64,000 nt of DNA, from NCBI GenBank assembly GCA_026122225.1, contig JANEZZ010001901.1, positions 62,001 to 126,000 of the forward strand, given 5' to 3'. The DNA is from Heloderma charlesbogerti (Eukaryota > Chordata > Lepidosauria > Squamata > Helodermatidae). A program made the translations under genes and the position numbers. The notes beneath the pieces were generated by a model. The model was not told the origin of the DNA and searched no databases. It was given only the letters and a program-made list of their open reading frames with translations. Below, piece by piece: positions 22,627 to 33,420 of the stretch. Each line of letters begins with the position of its first letter. The first letter of the stretch is position 1.

Positions 22627-22734
22627 CTGACAGAAACATAGAATGACAGAAAGTATTTTTATGTAACTAAGTATGTATGTAACATTTTATGTAACATTTG
22701 TAGACCTAGAAACTATATAATTCCTATATAAACT

Positions 22735-22815
22735 ATATAATAATGAGTTCCTTGGAGGAAGAAAAGGCGGGATATAAATGTAATAAATGAATGAACAAAT
22801 AAATAAATAATTTGA
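22735..22815 (-). repeat. Retroposon tail (reverse orientation)
   Basis: CTTGGAGGAAGAAAAGGCGGGATATAAATG followed by AATAAATAAATAA is the reverse complement of the TTATTTATTT...CCTGCCTTTCT end seen at 11,200. Confidence 0.5.
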
Positions 22816-23127
22816 TGTTGGCATAATAGCACAGTTCTTTAAACCTATTGTTTCCAAACGTTCTGATCTTTCAGTTTCACTGTAGCCATAACTACATTAC
22901 AGACCAAACTGGTTTAACACTTATTCACTTCTTGCCATAGACTCCTGGGAACTGTAGTTCTGTGTGGCTAAACGGTGGATAGGGAATGAGGTGGACTAGA
23001 GAACAGAGAATCCTCCATAGCCTTGCCGACTATTATTCCTTAGATTCTTTGGCAGCATTCATGACAGCGATACAAACAATATAAGTTGTAGTGTGGCAGA
23101 ATCACCCCCAGATGTTTTTTGTATATC

Positions 23128-23242
23128 TGGGGTAGACAACATATGGCCCTCCAGATATTTTGGCTTCCATTATCCCTCACGATTGACCATACCAGCTATG
23201 ACTTTTGGGAGTTCTAGACCAAACATCTGGAGGGCCACAAGT
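23128..23242. repeat. Palindromic repeat family C
   Basis: GGGGTAGACAACATATGGCCCTCCAGATATTTTGG is mirrored by AAACATCTGGAGGGCCACAAG across a central CCATTATCCCTCACGATTG. It is a diverged foldback copy. Confidence 0.6.
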
Positions 23243-23379
23243 CCCACCCCCCTGCTGTATACCTCGATGTAGCGATGTCTGCTGCTGGGAAATCCGTTTC
23301 TTTTTTGGCTCTATGGAGTTCCGCAGCATGCCCAGCTCTGTTTGCATTTGCAGGCTGAGCTGTGGCTTTCCCCCCGAAC

Positions 23380-23600
23380 TCCGGGAATTTTTTGCGCATT
23401 TTTGGTGTCAAGCTGTCATTTGTGCGAATAGAGATTTGTGCAAATTATGACAGCGATCTGCACATGTTGCAGCCAAAATTTGTGTAATTTGTGCAAATTG
23501 CAGCTGAAATGTGTACAAATGTATGCAAATTGTACAAATTACAGAAATATGTGGAAAATTCAACTGTAATTTTCACAAATTAAAAACCAATGAAAATCCA
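23380..23600. repeat. TGCAAATT-rich repeat related to family A
   Basis: Repeated GTGCAAATT/ATTTGTGCAAATT wording with a TTTTTGCGCATTTTTGG block. It is related in composition to the AT-rich hAT-like family A, but boundaries are not clear. Confidence 0.4.
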
Positions 23601-23971
23601 TGAACTGGCCCTCTGCAAGTCAGGCTCTGCAGTAGAAAATGGACTGAAGTCCAGGGTGCTGAACTGAGAAAAGCTGGTTGAGCTCCATCCTGCAAATGGA
23701 TTCCTCCTACCTTGATGTCAACATGAACATAGCACTTCTGAATATTTGAAGTTTTGGCAAGTCTCCCCAGATATTCAGATGTATGAAGCTGCATTATATG
23801 TAATTCCTTGCACAGAGGGAGATTGCCATAAAAAAAACACTCCCAGCATGGCATTAACATCCCCGCCCCTTCTCCTTTGCTTCAGCATGACCATTTGCTG
23901 GAGAAAGGCATTGCTTAAACACTTTTGGTGGCTCAGAAAAATGGAAGAAATGTAAAGCATGAGACACTTAC

Positions 23972-24132
23972 TCGTTTGGTCAGACCACCGTCGTGATCAG
24001 CAGCAGCAGCTGCCTGAGCCAGATAGAGAGCAGACCGCTCCTTCACAGAGGGGAAAGAGGATATCCTGTATCCTTGGTGAGGTATGTGGCTTCTGTCGTC
24101 TGAGTCGCCTAAAACTCCTGGTGTCCACTCAT
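23972..24132 (-). CDS. Upstream coding exon with VKER...LAQA motif (XIRP2/EPLIN-like)
   Basis: The 161-nt exon lies between an excellent acceptor (TGTCTGTCTCTGTTCCAG) and a consensus donor (AAACGA|GTAAGT). It begins with two bases of a split codon and then encodes 53 residues starting EWTPGVLGDSDD and ending DHDGGLTKR. The core SSFPSVKERSALYLAQAAA matches the S(I/V)K(D/E)R-x-A-x-Y-x-AA block found upstream of the LIM domain in LIMA1 and in the N-terminal exons of XIRP2. It enters in phase 1, matching the 48039 exon, and leaves in phase 0. That fits the LIM exon, or residue 31 of the giant exon, but not the acceptor beside the XIRP1 ATG. It is probably part of an alternative XIRP1 transcript. 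Confidence 0.78.
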
Positions 24133-24142
24133 CTGGAACAGA

Positions 24143-24608
24143 GACAGACATACATGCTAAGAATCACACCAGCGTGCCAGCATCAGTAAGTAATATTTGT
24201 ACCTATGTGAAGTGGAGGTTTATTCCTCGCCACCCCCATGAAGGCTTGCTATTTCAGGATCCAGACTGCATAGGATCCCTGTGAGGGGTCAGCAGCTGGT
24301 GGCCAGTTCACCAAACCTGGACCTCTTGGTGGGCCCTGCAGTTGCCAACCCCAGAAGCAAGGGAGGAGTGTGGATGCACAGCAAATGTGGCAATGGGACT
24401 TGGCGCGACCCTGTTTTGCAGGTGGAGAATGGGGCTTTGGTCCAAACCAGCTCCTTTGTTGTCAAAGTGGCCCCATGACAAAACTGATTGTTGACCCAGG
24501 AAGGGTCTAATGCACAGCAGTCATCGTCTTCATCACAAGGTGGCTTTTTGCTGATAACTTGGGATAGTGCAGATTCATGAAGATCCTTGTTCTTCCCTGC
24601 CCTCTGTG

Positions 24609-24643
<35 letters not shown>

Positions 24644-24930
24644 TACATACACAGACATATCACACGGTTTAGGTCACATGACAATGCCTTCAACTGCATT
24701 GGGTATACATGGAAATGGAAATGCTTTCTATTGCATCAGGAATGGAGGAAGCTTTGCTCGCTCGACCAGGGGATCCTGATAACCCATAAGTGGAGGGCAG
24801 CAGAGTTGCTGAGCTGCAACACCCACGTTCCCACCCGTCTGCTGTGTTGCTGATGCCTCCTGTTCCCTGCCCTCTAAAGTTGCTGTGTTGAGGGACGATT
24901 GAAAGGTGAAAGGTTTTCTGTGTATGTCAT
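24143..24930. other. Intron, no exon supported
   Basis: A 136-codon minus-strand ORF at 24289-24699 includes the translated (GT)n run and has no splice context or motif that I recognise. Confidence 0.4.
24610..24642. repeat. (GT)n microsatellite
   Basis: A run of TG units, perfect except at the ends. Confidence 0.9.
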
Positions 24931-24935
24931 CCTTC

Positions 24936-25073
24936 CCCAATGTGGTGACCTCCAGATGTGTTTGACTACAATTCCCATCACCCCCAGCAAGGATTGCAGC
25001 CCAAGGAACCCGCTGACTGGGGATGGTGGGAGTTGTAGCCAAACACATCTTGAGGGAGCATTATTTTGGGGAA
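24936..25073. repeat. Palindromic repeat family C
   Basis: CCTTCCCCAATGTGGTGACCTCCAG and GACTACAATTCCCATCA are mirrored by GGTGGGAGTTGTAGCC...TTTTGGGGAAGGCTGG. Confidence 0.7.
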
Positions 25074-25114
25074 GGCTGGGGTGTGCTAATCTATTGCAAG
25101 GGTTACTTTTCTTC

Positions 25115-25212
25115 CTTTTATACAGCTTGATATCCAGTAAGACTGGCTGGGGAATGCTGGGTGCTGTAGGATTTTTTTTTCTGTCTAAACATGCATAGGA
25201 TTGTGCCCTAAA
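25115..25212. repeat. Repeat family B fragment (CATGCATAGGATTG end)
   Basis: GACTGGCTGGGGAATGCTGG followed by TGTCTAAACATGCATAGGATTGTGCCC. A related copy lies at 44,523-44,603 and a full palindrome at 54,915-55,043. Confidence 0.55.
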
Positions 25213-26263
25213 GCAGTTAAAAACAAGCAGCCTGAGCTGAGTGTGTTGAACACTTGGGGAAGATGCCATGCAATCACATACACCTCTTTGTGGCAAAATG
25301 CTTTCACACACCTCCTTGAACTGTTAATTAGAGACAACGAAACTTAGCTCCAGTGCACCAGATGTGTGGACCAAATTTGACAAAAGTGGTATAAATATAA
25401 GAGACAAACGTACAGTAGCTTGCTCAAGTAAGAGAGCAAGGATGGCTCCAAGTGCAATTGCTGTGTTTCCCACACCAAACATGTCAAATGAACGTTGCGT
25501 ACATATCTTTAAAGTGCTGTGTATACCCATCTGGGCACCCTGGCCTCAATCCATGGCAGCAACAAACATTTGGAAAATGTCCAAACAAATAATCTGGGTC
25601 TTTGGAAATTGAGAGTAGCTTTTCGCAGGAAACTTTGTATTTGGGCACAGATATCGCACAGTACCAAAATGCATGTGGGCCACATTAGTCAGAAGGGGCA
25701 CATTTGTGCATTCTTCACCACTTGTTCCTTTCACAATACAGGTACATGGGGCCAGTGCTTTTCCAGCCATCACGTCTCTGTGTGTGTTTTTTTAAGGCAA
25801 AGCTGTGAAGAATACATCCCTGTGCTTTTTGCTATTGATGTAGCATACACATATTTTGTACACTGGTATCTGCACCTGGGGAGACCACATTGGGTGAGAA
25901 GCTGAGACCAATTTATGTTGGGTGTTGACACTGAGACCCATTTATGTTGGGTGTTGACATTGATAAAATCTCAGACAGCTGAAAATACCAAGCTGTGCTG
26001 TGGGAATTCCTTGTCCTTATTATTCTAATGTGTGGCGCATCTGTCATGTGCACCATTGACGCAACAGTCCAGTCAGCCGTGGCCCCAGTGTGTCTAGGTA
26101 TTTGGAGCTTGAGATACCCAAAATACAAAGCTGTCATCTTTGGCCTTCTACTGAGAAACAACATTCTGTGAGAGGTCTGCTTTTATAGTCCCCACTTCCA
26201 CTTCCCAAAGTCATGCTGTCATGATGCACCTTGAGATTTTAGCAGAGTACGCCAACATTTCTT

Positions 26264-26625
26264 AGGCACGGGGGAGAAATCTGTTCAGTTCACATTTTGA
26301 TGTGAACTTACGTAATTTCACACTTTTGAACCGATACTCACCTATCCTTCGAAATTTGCGAGGAGTTCCCCAATCCGAAAATGTGTACAAAAATGCATTG
26401 GGGAAAATGCACACAAAATTGTGAATATTCATGAAAATACTGTTTAAAAATGCATCTGATTAGAAAACAATTGCTGGGAAAACGTGTATATTTGGCACGG
26501 TTGCATATAGAAATGCACAAAAATCCATGTGAATCTTTAAAAATACTCTCAAAGTTCAGGATGAAATTAATTTAAGATGGGAAAAATGAGAAACCAAAAT
26601 TGAGAGATTCATCTTTCTGTTTCCC
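26264..26625 (-). mobile_element. hAT-like AT-rich family A copy
   Basis: GGGGGAGAAATCTGTTCAGTTCACATTTTGATG opens the copy. Blocks GGTTGCATATAGAAATGCAC and CTCTCAAAGTTCAGGATGAA follow. The copy aligns in reverse with 39,546-39,918, whose target duplication is visible. Confidence 0.65.
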
Positions 26626-27210
26626 ATTGACTACAAGGCTGCAGGTTGATGGCACTGCATCTATATTTCATCCAGCTGCACACTCCTATGCATGCTTCTT
26701 TTCACTGTGTTCAGTGGGACTTATTCCCTAGCAGGTGGGTTTAGAATTGAAAACCTAGGAACCTGCTGTAGCATAACAGACAGCAGCAGCTTCAATCAGT
26801 TAGTGGCCAGGGAGGGGGAGTGCTGTAAGGCTGAAGGGGGAGGGGGGCGATCATGGATTAATTGGAGAGGATCTGGAAGGAACTGTGACAGTAAACCAGA
26901 TCTATGCATAGTAACTGCTTTGTGCTGTTCTTGGATAAATTCACCATTCAGCTATCATCTGTGGTGCCCAAATTAATGGTCAATTCAGACTCAAAACCAG
27001 ACATATTCATCGGATTGTGGATTTTCTGGCTGTGGCCTTGAATTTTCAGGTGGTGAAATGCAAGTCATAGGAGGAGGGAAAACAGGAAATGGTGACAGAT
27101 TGGGGCTCTTTCCTGGACTACTCAAGTTTAGAAACCAACCAGGAAGAGCTAGCTATCTGGTAAGCACAGAGGGTGACAGCAGGAGCAGGAATCAAAACCT
27201 ATGGCCATAC
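26626..27210. other. Non-coding, nothing firm
   Basis: A short TATGCATGCTTCTTTTCAC...CAGTGGGACTTATTCCC piece near 26,680-26,725 belongs to repeat family B. No exon is supported. Confidence 0.4.
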
Positions 27211-27211
27211 A

Positions 27212-27342
27212 GCAGGAGTGGGGAACCTTTGCCCTCTGGACTTTGTTGAGCTCCCATTAGCCTCAGCCAACATGGCCAGTGGTCAGGGATGATGGGACCT
27301 CTATTCCAACAACATCTGGAGGGCAAAGCCTCCCCATCCCTG
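27212..27342. repeat. Palindromic repeat family C
   Basis: GGGGAACCTTTGCCCTCTGG mirrored by CATCTGGAGGGCAAAGCCTCCCC around CAACATGGCCAGTGGTCAGGG. Confidence 0.7.
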
Positions 27343-27877
27343 CCATCTAGCAAGGCCAGGAATCCATCATTCACAAGAGCAGCCAATGAAAAAGAGAGGG
27401 TGGGTGGGTGGAACTCAACATAACGTAGCTAAGAGGGCCTTTAGGAAGCAGCAATTATTCTTCCAAGGCAAAAACATGGTGACCGCAGCCCCCGACGTCA
27501 CTGGTTCCCAACCTGCAGATCCTAGCTGTGAGTTTTTTTTATGGAAGTCTTGTCTCCCAGGTTTGTTGGTTGTAAAAGTAGTTTTTTGCACATGCACACC
27601 TTTGAGGTGCACAGATATGCTATAAAAATGCATTCTTACAAATTCATACACCCAAACTATGCACACACAACTGGGAAAAATGTAACCCAAAATCCCAGCT
27701 TGGACAGAGTATTGTTAGGGCTGAACTAGACATGAAAGATTCATGTCTGCTGCTGACCCTCATCTCTCAGGTAATCTCTAGTAAAAGAAAGAGGTGTCAT
27801 GACATCATCATGTGAAATATTTCCTGCCCCTGCTCTAATTCATTGTCGGCCCTTTGAAGGCGATGAGGAATCCCTGG

Positions 27878-28010
27878 GTTGGATCCAGACTTAGTCATAC
27901 TAAGAGTAGACCCATGGAAATCAATGGGACTTAAGTTAGAAATAGAAAGTTAACTTCCATTGATTTCAGTGGGTCTGCTCAAAGTATGACTAAATCTGTA
28001 TTCAACCCCC
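27878..28010. repeat. Repeat family B foldback
   Basis: GACTTAGTCATACTAAGAGTAGACCCATGGAAATCAATGG is mirrored by CCATTGATTTCAGTGGGTCTGCTCAAAGTATGACTAAATC. Confidence 0.65.
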
Positions 28011-28284
28011 CAATGTAACAGCATCACATCCTTCTTTTACTAGTTATTACTGGGAAGACACAAGTTGTTGGAGCTATGCATGCTCTAGAATGTCTAGTTA
28101 GGTCCTCCAGGTGCAAGTCAATCTCACGACACACATCCAGAGGGCAAAAGATACATCAGTTTGTACAGCCAAGGGATTGCTAGGAAGTGGCACCTCTTCC
28201 AGTCTTCCAGTTGCATTTCCAAGACCAAGGGGCCATCTTCCATCTGCAATTGGATGACTGAAAGGAGACAAAACTGCTAGGTGA

Positions 28285-28365
28285 AGAGACACTTCCCCAA
28301 CCTCGTACTCTCCAGGTGCATTGCACTGCAACTCCCATCATTTCTAGCCAGCATGGCCAATTCTC
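28285..28365. repeat. Palindromic repeat family C (half)
   Basis: CTTCCCCAACCTCGTACTCTCCAGG then GCAACTCCCATCATTTCTAGCCAGCATGGCC. Confidence 0.6.
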
Positions 28366-28434
28366 ATTGTCCGAGAAAATGAGAAAACAGTGGGGAAAGG
28401 GGGAAAAGGAAGATACAATAAGGGTAGCAATGGA

Positions 28435-28640
28435 CAACTCTATTAGTTTCTCTTCATTTCTCATTCTTCTGAACTTAAGTTTGGTTTGTCCTGAACCTTG
28501 AGAATTTTCCAATCTTAAATTCAGGTCATCCCAAATGTTGAGATTTTTTAAAGCTTGCGTTAAAATTCATAATATTTTTGTGTGCATTTCTCCTGATACA
28601 TGCATTTTTGTATGAAACGTTGCCTCTTAGGGGAACCACC
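28435..28640 (+). mobile_element. Partial hAT-like family A copy
   Basis: TTTCTCATTCTTCTGAACTTAAGTTTGG, TTGAGATTTTTTAAAGCTTGCG and GTGTGCATTTCTCC follow the order of the copy at 37,885-38,214. The right part is missing. Confidence 0.55.
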
Positions 28641-28924
28641 AGCAGATCCTCTGAAAGCACCTGGAGATTCCTTGCTCATTCCTACCCTACTGTGTAACAA
28701 TAAGACTTGTATAACTGGAAAAGCTGATGAGCTCTAAATGAAAAGAGTCATTTGGGAATATGTAGTACTTGGTCATTTAACACCTATGCCACTGCTGAAC
28801 TGCAAACACTACATCATGCACTCACAAATCAAAGAGCTGCAAAAGACTGGAAAGTAATCAGAATGAACCCCCCCCCCCATGAAATCCCAATCCTTTGTAT
28901 TGGACTGGCATTTCTGGAATACTT

Positions 28925-29018
28925 TCAGTGCAATCCTGTACATGTCTACTCAGAAGTAAGCCCCAATGAGCTCAATGGGGCTTACTCTTAGGTAAGAGTG
29001 CATAGGATTGCAGCCTTA
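28925..29018. repeat. Repeat family B foldback
   Basis: GTGCAATCCTGTACATGTCTACTCAGAAGTAAGCCCCA is mirrored by TGGGGCTTACTCTTAGGTAAGAGTGCATAGGATTGCAGCC. Confidence 0.75.
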
Positions 29019-29251
29019 TTTATTCTATCTCTAGACTGCCTTTCCCAGCAAGGACCCAAGGTGTGGAACAACCCCAAAGCTACAGCATAGTTGTTTTTTT
29101 TTTAAAGAGAGAAATAAAACAGAGAAATAATACACATTAAAATCAAGCAATCAAGAGAACAGCAACAATTAAAAATCCATCTTGACTCCATGGCTTTTGA
29201 AAGAGGAATGTTTTCACTTTCCTTCTAAATGGGCTCAGGGGCTGACTTGGG

Positions 29252-29258
<7 letters not shown>

Positions 29259-29285
<27 letters not shown>
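29259..29285. repeat. (TC)n microsatellite
   Basis: Thirteen or so CT units. Confidence 0.85.
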
Positions 29286-29286
<1 letters not shown>

Positions 29287-29644
29287 AGTTTCTTCAGTTG
29301 TGGGGCCAAATCAAGAAGGCCCTGCTCAGATCATCCAGATTAGGGCTGGACCAAAAGTGGGGAGCTGAAGGGACTAAGATGCATTCTGTTGGGGATTTGT
29401 GTGTCACGCTGAGTAAAGCAAGCCCAGATCTCTTGGGTGAGTAAGCTGTGGTCTAGTGGTTAGAGTTCTGCTTTGATCTGGCACACCTGTATTCATTGCA
29501 AAGCCTGGGGCATCTCACTGCCTCCCAGGTGCACACCCTTTTCTGGAGAATAAAACAACGAGTGTTCCACCTGATGGAGTTCTTCTGTGGCTCCACACAA
29601 TAAAGGATTGTAAAACACTTTCTAGAAAGGGTAATACATCAGGG

Positions 29645-29930
29645 CCAAACTAGACGTGATGTGAATCACACAACTGGTGCTTGCATGATTGTGTTTGTTT
29701 AGCAAAGAGTAGCTGCAGAGGGCCTATCTCTCTGGAGCAGGACCATGGCAGAGGGAGGGAATCTAGCCCTTTGTCAATCTGGATTCCCCCTCCGCTATGA
29801 ATAGTTGCTATTTGCACTGAGAGGCATGCTCCTGTCACTGCCATCCTATATAACATATCACTGTTAAGATGTAGCACGTATGAGCATAGTATCACACCCA
29901 ACAGCAAAAGCATCAGCCAGTTTGGCCTGG
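29645..29930. repeat. Probable foldback repeat (GCCAAACTAG ends)
   Basis: AGGGCCAAACTAGACGTGATG on the left and AGCCAGTTTGGCC on the right suggest inverted ends. GGGCTGAACTAGACATGAAAG at 27,719 may be a diverged relative. An ORF on the minus strand inside it has no support. Confidence 0.4.
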
Positions 29931-29994
29931 GTGAAAATTACTTGCTACAAGCACTATTCAAGAAGACTCCTCCTGTGATACCCTCTACACCAGC

Positions 29995-30092
29995 ATTCTT
30001 CCAACCTGGTGCCCTCCTGATGTGTTGGACTTCAACTCCAGAATGCTGGGATTTGTAGTCCAAAACTTCGGGAGGGCATCATGTTGAGGAAG
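29995..30092. repeat. Palindromic repeat family C
   Basis: TCTTCCAACCTGGTGCCCTCCTGATGTGTTGGACTTCAAC mirrored by TTTGTAGTCCAAAACTTCGGGAGGGCATCATGTTGAGGAAG. Confidence 0.75.
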
Positions 30093-30099
30093 GCTACTC

Positions 30100-30660
30100 C
30101 ACACCCTGAGAATGGTTTTGTCCGCGATCACTTTCATTCCTCAGAATGTTGCATCCAATGACTGCATTAGATCAGACAGTAGGAATTCGAGCAAAGAAGA
30201 CATATGTATATAAATCAAAACTCTGTTTTTCCCTGCTTTGAGTTCCCCCTTCCCAAGACACCCCTTCCCCTTCCCCTCCCAAGCCTGCTCTGCTGCTATG
30301 TAAACTGCTGCAAACCTGCCATCTGACAATGGCGTCCACCTGTTAGCATCCATCATCTCCTTCCTCAGACCAGCCGAGCGCCACCGTTCACCCTTGTGCT
30401 GCGGACGGACAGAATCCCCAATTAAAAAAAGAAGCTGCAAGCTCAGCGCCCAGCCTCTCCGGCAGAGGTGGCCAAGAGCATGTTGTCAGCTTTGCTGCTG
30501 AAACCATCCGTCCCCAGCTAATAGAGCTGCTAAGCAAAACCCTATTGTGTCACGGCGTAAGCCCTGCTTTGGCCGTCCCCAATGCCAATCCGACTGGATT
30601 TCTCTCCCTGGCAGTGGATATGCACAGACCCAGCCCAGCATGATTTAAACACTCTCTGCT
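30100..30660. other. Apparently unique intronic DNA, possible conserved non-coding element
   Basis: About 560 bp free of the repeat families recognised elsewhere, with several CpGs and CACCTG-type E-boxes. An exon-like 59-nt block on the minus strand (acceptor CCGTCCGCAG, donor AACAG|GTGGAC) would end in phase 2, which does not fit the exon chain. I therefore do not call an exon. Confidence 0.35.
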
Positions 30661-30934
30661 AATGGTTCATATCTCGCCTTCCTTCCTCGGAGCTCAAGGA
30701 ACCAAGATTTCAAGGCAGCATTCTCTCTGGCCACTGACCAAGCCCTGCTACACTTTGTCAACATTGCAGCCTTCGGTGTCTTTAGACCAAGCCATGTGCA
30801 CAACACCCCCCCCCCCGATAAATTTCACTAGCCTCCTTGAAATTCTTTGGGTTTTCCTTGAACTTTCTCAGAAGTTTTGCCGAAAAAGGAACTGGCACAT
30901 TAGCTTGAATATAACTGTAAGCAAAATACAGTTA

Positions 30935-31030
30935 CGAGACATTTCTGCAGGGGGGTTCTGTATACGTCCCTACGTTGTTGTAACTTACAACCTAGGGATG
31001 GATACAGAACACTTCTGCAGAAATGTCTCG
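30935..31030. repeat. Imperfect inverted repeat, arms about 44 bp
   Basis: CGAGACATTTCTGCAGG...TTCTGTATAC-GTCCCTA on the left is mirrored by TAGGGATGGATACAGAA...CTGCAGAAATGTCTCG on the right, with a loop of about 8 bp. It may be the core of a longer foldback running from about 30,830 to 31,130. Confidence 0.75.
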
Positions 31031-31117
31031 GGACATCTTGAAATTCCCTGGAAAATCCTCAGATGTTTCACCTGAGCAATTCCAGATTTTAGCTCGAATG
31101 TCACTTTTGGTAAAGTC

Positions 31118-31350
31118 AGATAGAATCATAGGGTTGGGTACCACAAGGTAATCTAGTCCAACCTCTTGCCAATGCAGGAAAACTACCACTTTGGCATCCC
31201 TGATTAAAAGCCTCTAACGAAGATGAGTCCATTACCTTCTGGGGCAGTTTGTTCCCCAGTTGAATGGCTCATTCCATCCGGATGTTTTTCCTAATGTTTA
31301 GTTGAAATCCTTTTCCTTGTAATTTGAATCCATTGTCACACTGCAACTGA
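31118..31350 (-). mobile_element. CR1-type LINE 3' end fragment
   Basis: TAGAATCATAGGGTTGGG followed by AATCTAGTCCAACC...CAATGCAGG is the reverse-strand 3' end of reptile/avian CR1 elements. The body continues to about 31,350 and the element is 5'-truncated. Confidence 0.6.
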
Positions 31351-31599
31351 GCCCATGTGATCGAATGCTAGGCTTTTACCAGAGAAAAACATTGCTTCAA
31401 AGCCCAGCAGGAAGATAAACTTCATGGCTATAGATAAGTCACATCCTGTCACTCCTGCTTCTGCCTTAGTAAATAATAATTCAACTTGTTTGCTGTGACA
31501 ATGAATGAGAGAGAGCTATATACACATCCTGACTAGATGTTGAGCTATCTACCTTGATTAGTTAATAAATTAGATTCAGGACAGGAGTCCTTTGAGCAG

Positions 31600-31715
31600 G
31601 GGTGGTGCTCCAGATGTTTTGGCCTAGAACTCCCATCAGCCCTAGCTAGCATGACCAATGGTCAGGGATGATGGGTGTTGTAGCCCAAACCACTTGGAGG
31701 GCACCAGGTTGAGGA
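31600..31715. repeat. Palindromic repeat family C
   Basis: GTGGTGCTCCAGATGTTTTGGCCTAGAACTCCCATCA mirrored by GATGATGGGTGTTGTAGCCC...TTGGAGGGCACCAGGTTGAGG. Confidence 0.7.
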
Positions 31716-32594
31716 AAGATGCACTAGGCAATTTTCAACACTTTAATTTTGCTACTTTTTGCACAGTACTAGAAGTAGAGGGAGAGTGGGGCAAAAGGTC
31801 CTAGAAAACACAGAGTATCTCTCTATATTTTTTCTCATGGCCTGCATTGCTCCCATGTGCAATAAGAACAGAGGAAGGACTAGTACAGGCTGGCATTGAT
31901 TGCAAAAGGGTCCATTGAATTCAAACTCATCATGCAGTCATCCCTTAGTAGCAAACAAGGAGAAAAGATGGTGGAATATACAGAAACTCTCTCGGATGTG
32001 ATGTGTGCGACAGTCTTGATGGAATGTCATGGCATCTTAAGAATCCCAAACATTCCTCCTGGCAGGCAAAGACCCCAAAGGTCAAGCAAGAGAATTTAGC
32101 GCAGAACTTGTCACTATTGAAAGTTCTTCGTTGTGTTTTTTTTAGGACTGTCACCCAATTAAAACAAAAAACTTAAGTCAATTAAGCATGATTTTAATTG
32201 CATAAATTTGCATATGAATAAAACTATAGTTCTGAAGAAGAACTAGGCATACTTACCTTCTTTTTTTTACTGTTGTATGCATATGTCACAGGAGAAACGA
32301 TCTTAAAAGAGGTATCCCCACCTGTGTAGGACTGAATGGGAATACCTCTTCTAAGACAGCACCTGTATTTTGTATAGGGTCTTTTACTGAAAACAATTCA
32401 CTTAAAATATGTTGCCCAGTTCATTGGGGGGGGGGTCCTTTTAATTCATCAAAGGGATTTTATTTTATTCATCTAATTGATTAATTGACCAAAGGTTGCA
32501 GTCCTAGCTTAAAAAAAAGAAGATGGCTGGTAAATGTATAAAGGAATACATTCACACGTGGTGCTTAATTAATTAATTAAATGAATGAATGAAT

Positions 32595-32960
32595 AGACAG
32601 AAGGGGGGCAGCGGCAGCTCCAGGTTTTTGAGGACGCTTGGCCAAGATGCCCTCAATGGGCCCCCTCCCTCAGTGAATCTACTTTCTCCCCAGCTGCTCT
32701 TGTTCCTTCTTCTCTTTCTCATCATCGCTCCCATTTGCTTGCTTGACAGGCCGGGAGCGATGAGCAAGCAGGTGGTGGCATCTCCTGCTCCTCCTCCTCG
32801 CCTCCACCGTTGTCTGGGGTCGAGCAAGAGGCAGGATGCCATGGTGAAGAGGAGGAGCAAGTCCAGAGGACTCTTGCCACTGGACCCCTGTGGAGTATGG
32901 GTCCTTGGCAGGTGCCTGACCACGCCTACCCTTGATGCCGATCCTGAAGTGGGGGACGGT
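32595..32960 (+). repeat. Repeat family G (GC-rich)
   Basis: GGCAGCTCCAGGTTTTTGAGGAC...GGCCCCCTCCCTCAGTG at the start and GTATGGGTCCTTGGCAGGTGCCTGACCACGCC at the end. The same ordered blocks occur at 53,605-53,985 and, inverted, at 60,420-60,790. ORFs inside it are by-products of composition. Confidence 0.75.
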
Positions 32961-32999
32961 CTGCTTGAAGTTCAGGGTGAGACTTGACGACTGAACCAG

Positions 33000-33420
33000 C
33001 ATGTAATTTGCTGTTAGGTATGTGCATCATGCGAACTGTGCGGCTGCCCCCCGGCCCTCCCCCCGGGTGAAGAGCCCTCCATGTCTGCCCTTGAATCATG
33101 CTCCATCTGTCTTCGCCCTGAGAAGCATCGCATTCTCCTTCAGAGGCATGTCAGCCTTGATCGATGACGCCAGCATTCCGGCCCCTCCTTTCAATAGCTC
33201 GCGTAGGGATGGCAGTTGCTGGAAGTTAAAGAATTCACTCGCGTGGCCTCCACCCCACCCCTCCCTGCCTGACAATCCCTCTCCCTTTGCTTCACTGCAA
33301 GATAATTTCGGTCCTGACAAAAGGTTTGCTAAGCACCGGCGCCACCCCTGTGCCCGGCCTTGTGGAATTCTCATAGATGGGTAAGCAATAATAATAGCTG
33401 GAGGAGAAGCCAACGTGGCA
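33000..33420. other. Apparently unique CpG-containing segment, possible regulatory element
   Basis: No recognised repeat. CpG-rich relative to neighbours, with a GATGACGCC (CRE-like) block and GATCGATGACG. A minus-strand ORF crosses it but lacks plausible splice sites and ends at a stop inside the block. Confidence 0.35.

Noticed and set aside
24289..24699. 136-codon minus-strand ORF
   Set aside because: It translates a GT microsatellite and lacks splice signals or homology.
30141..30440. Exon-like block on the minus strand (acceptor CCGTCCGCAG, donor AACAG|GTGGAC)
   Set aside because: Its 59-nt length gives a phase-2 exit that fits no neighbouring exon, and it has no family motif.
32573..33002. 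Arg/Lys-rich ORFs at 32.6-33.0 kb
   Set aside because: They are composed of repeat family G, which recurs at 53.6 and 60.3 kb.
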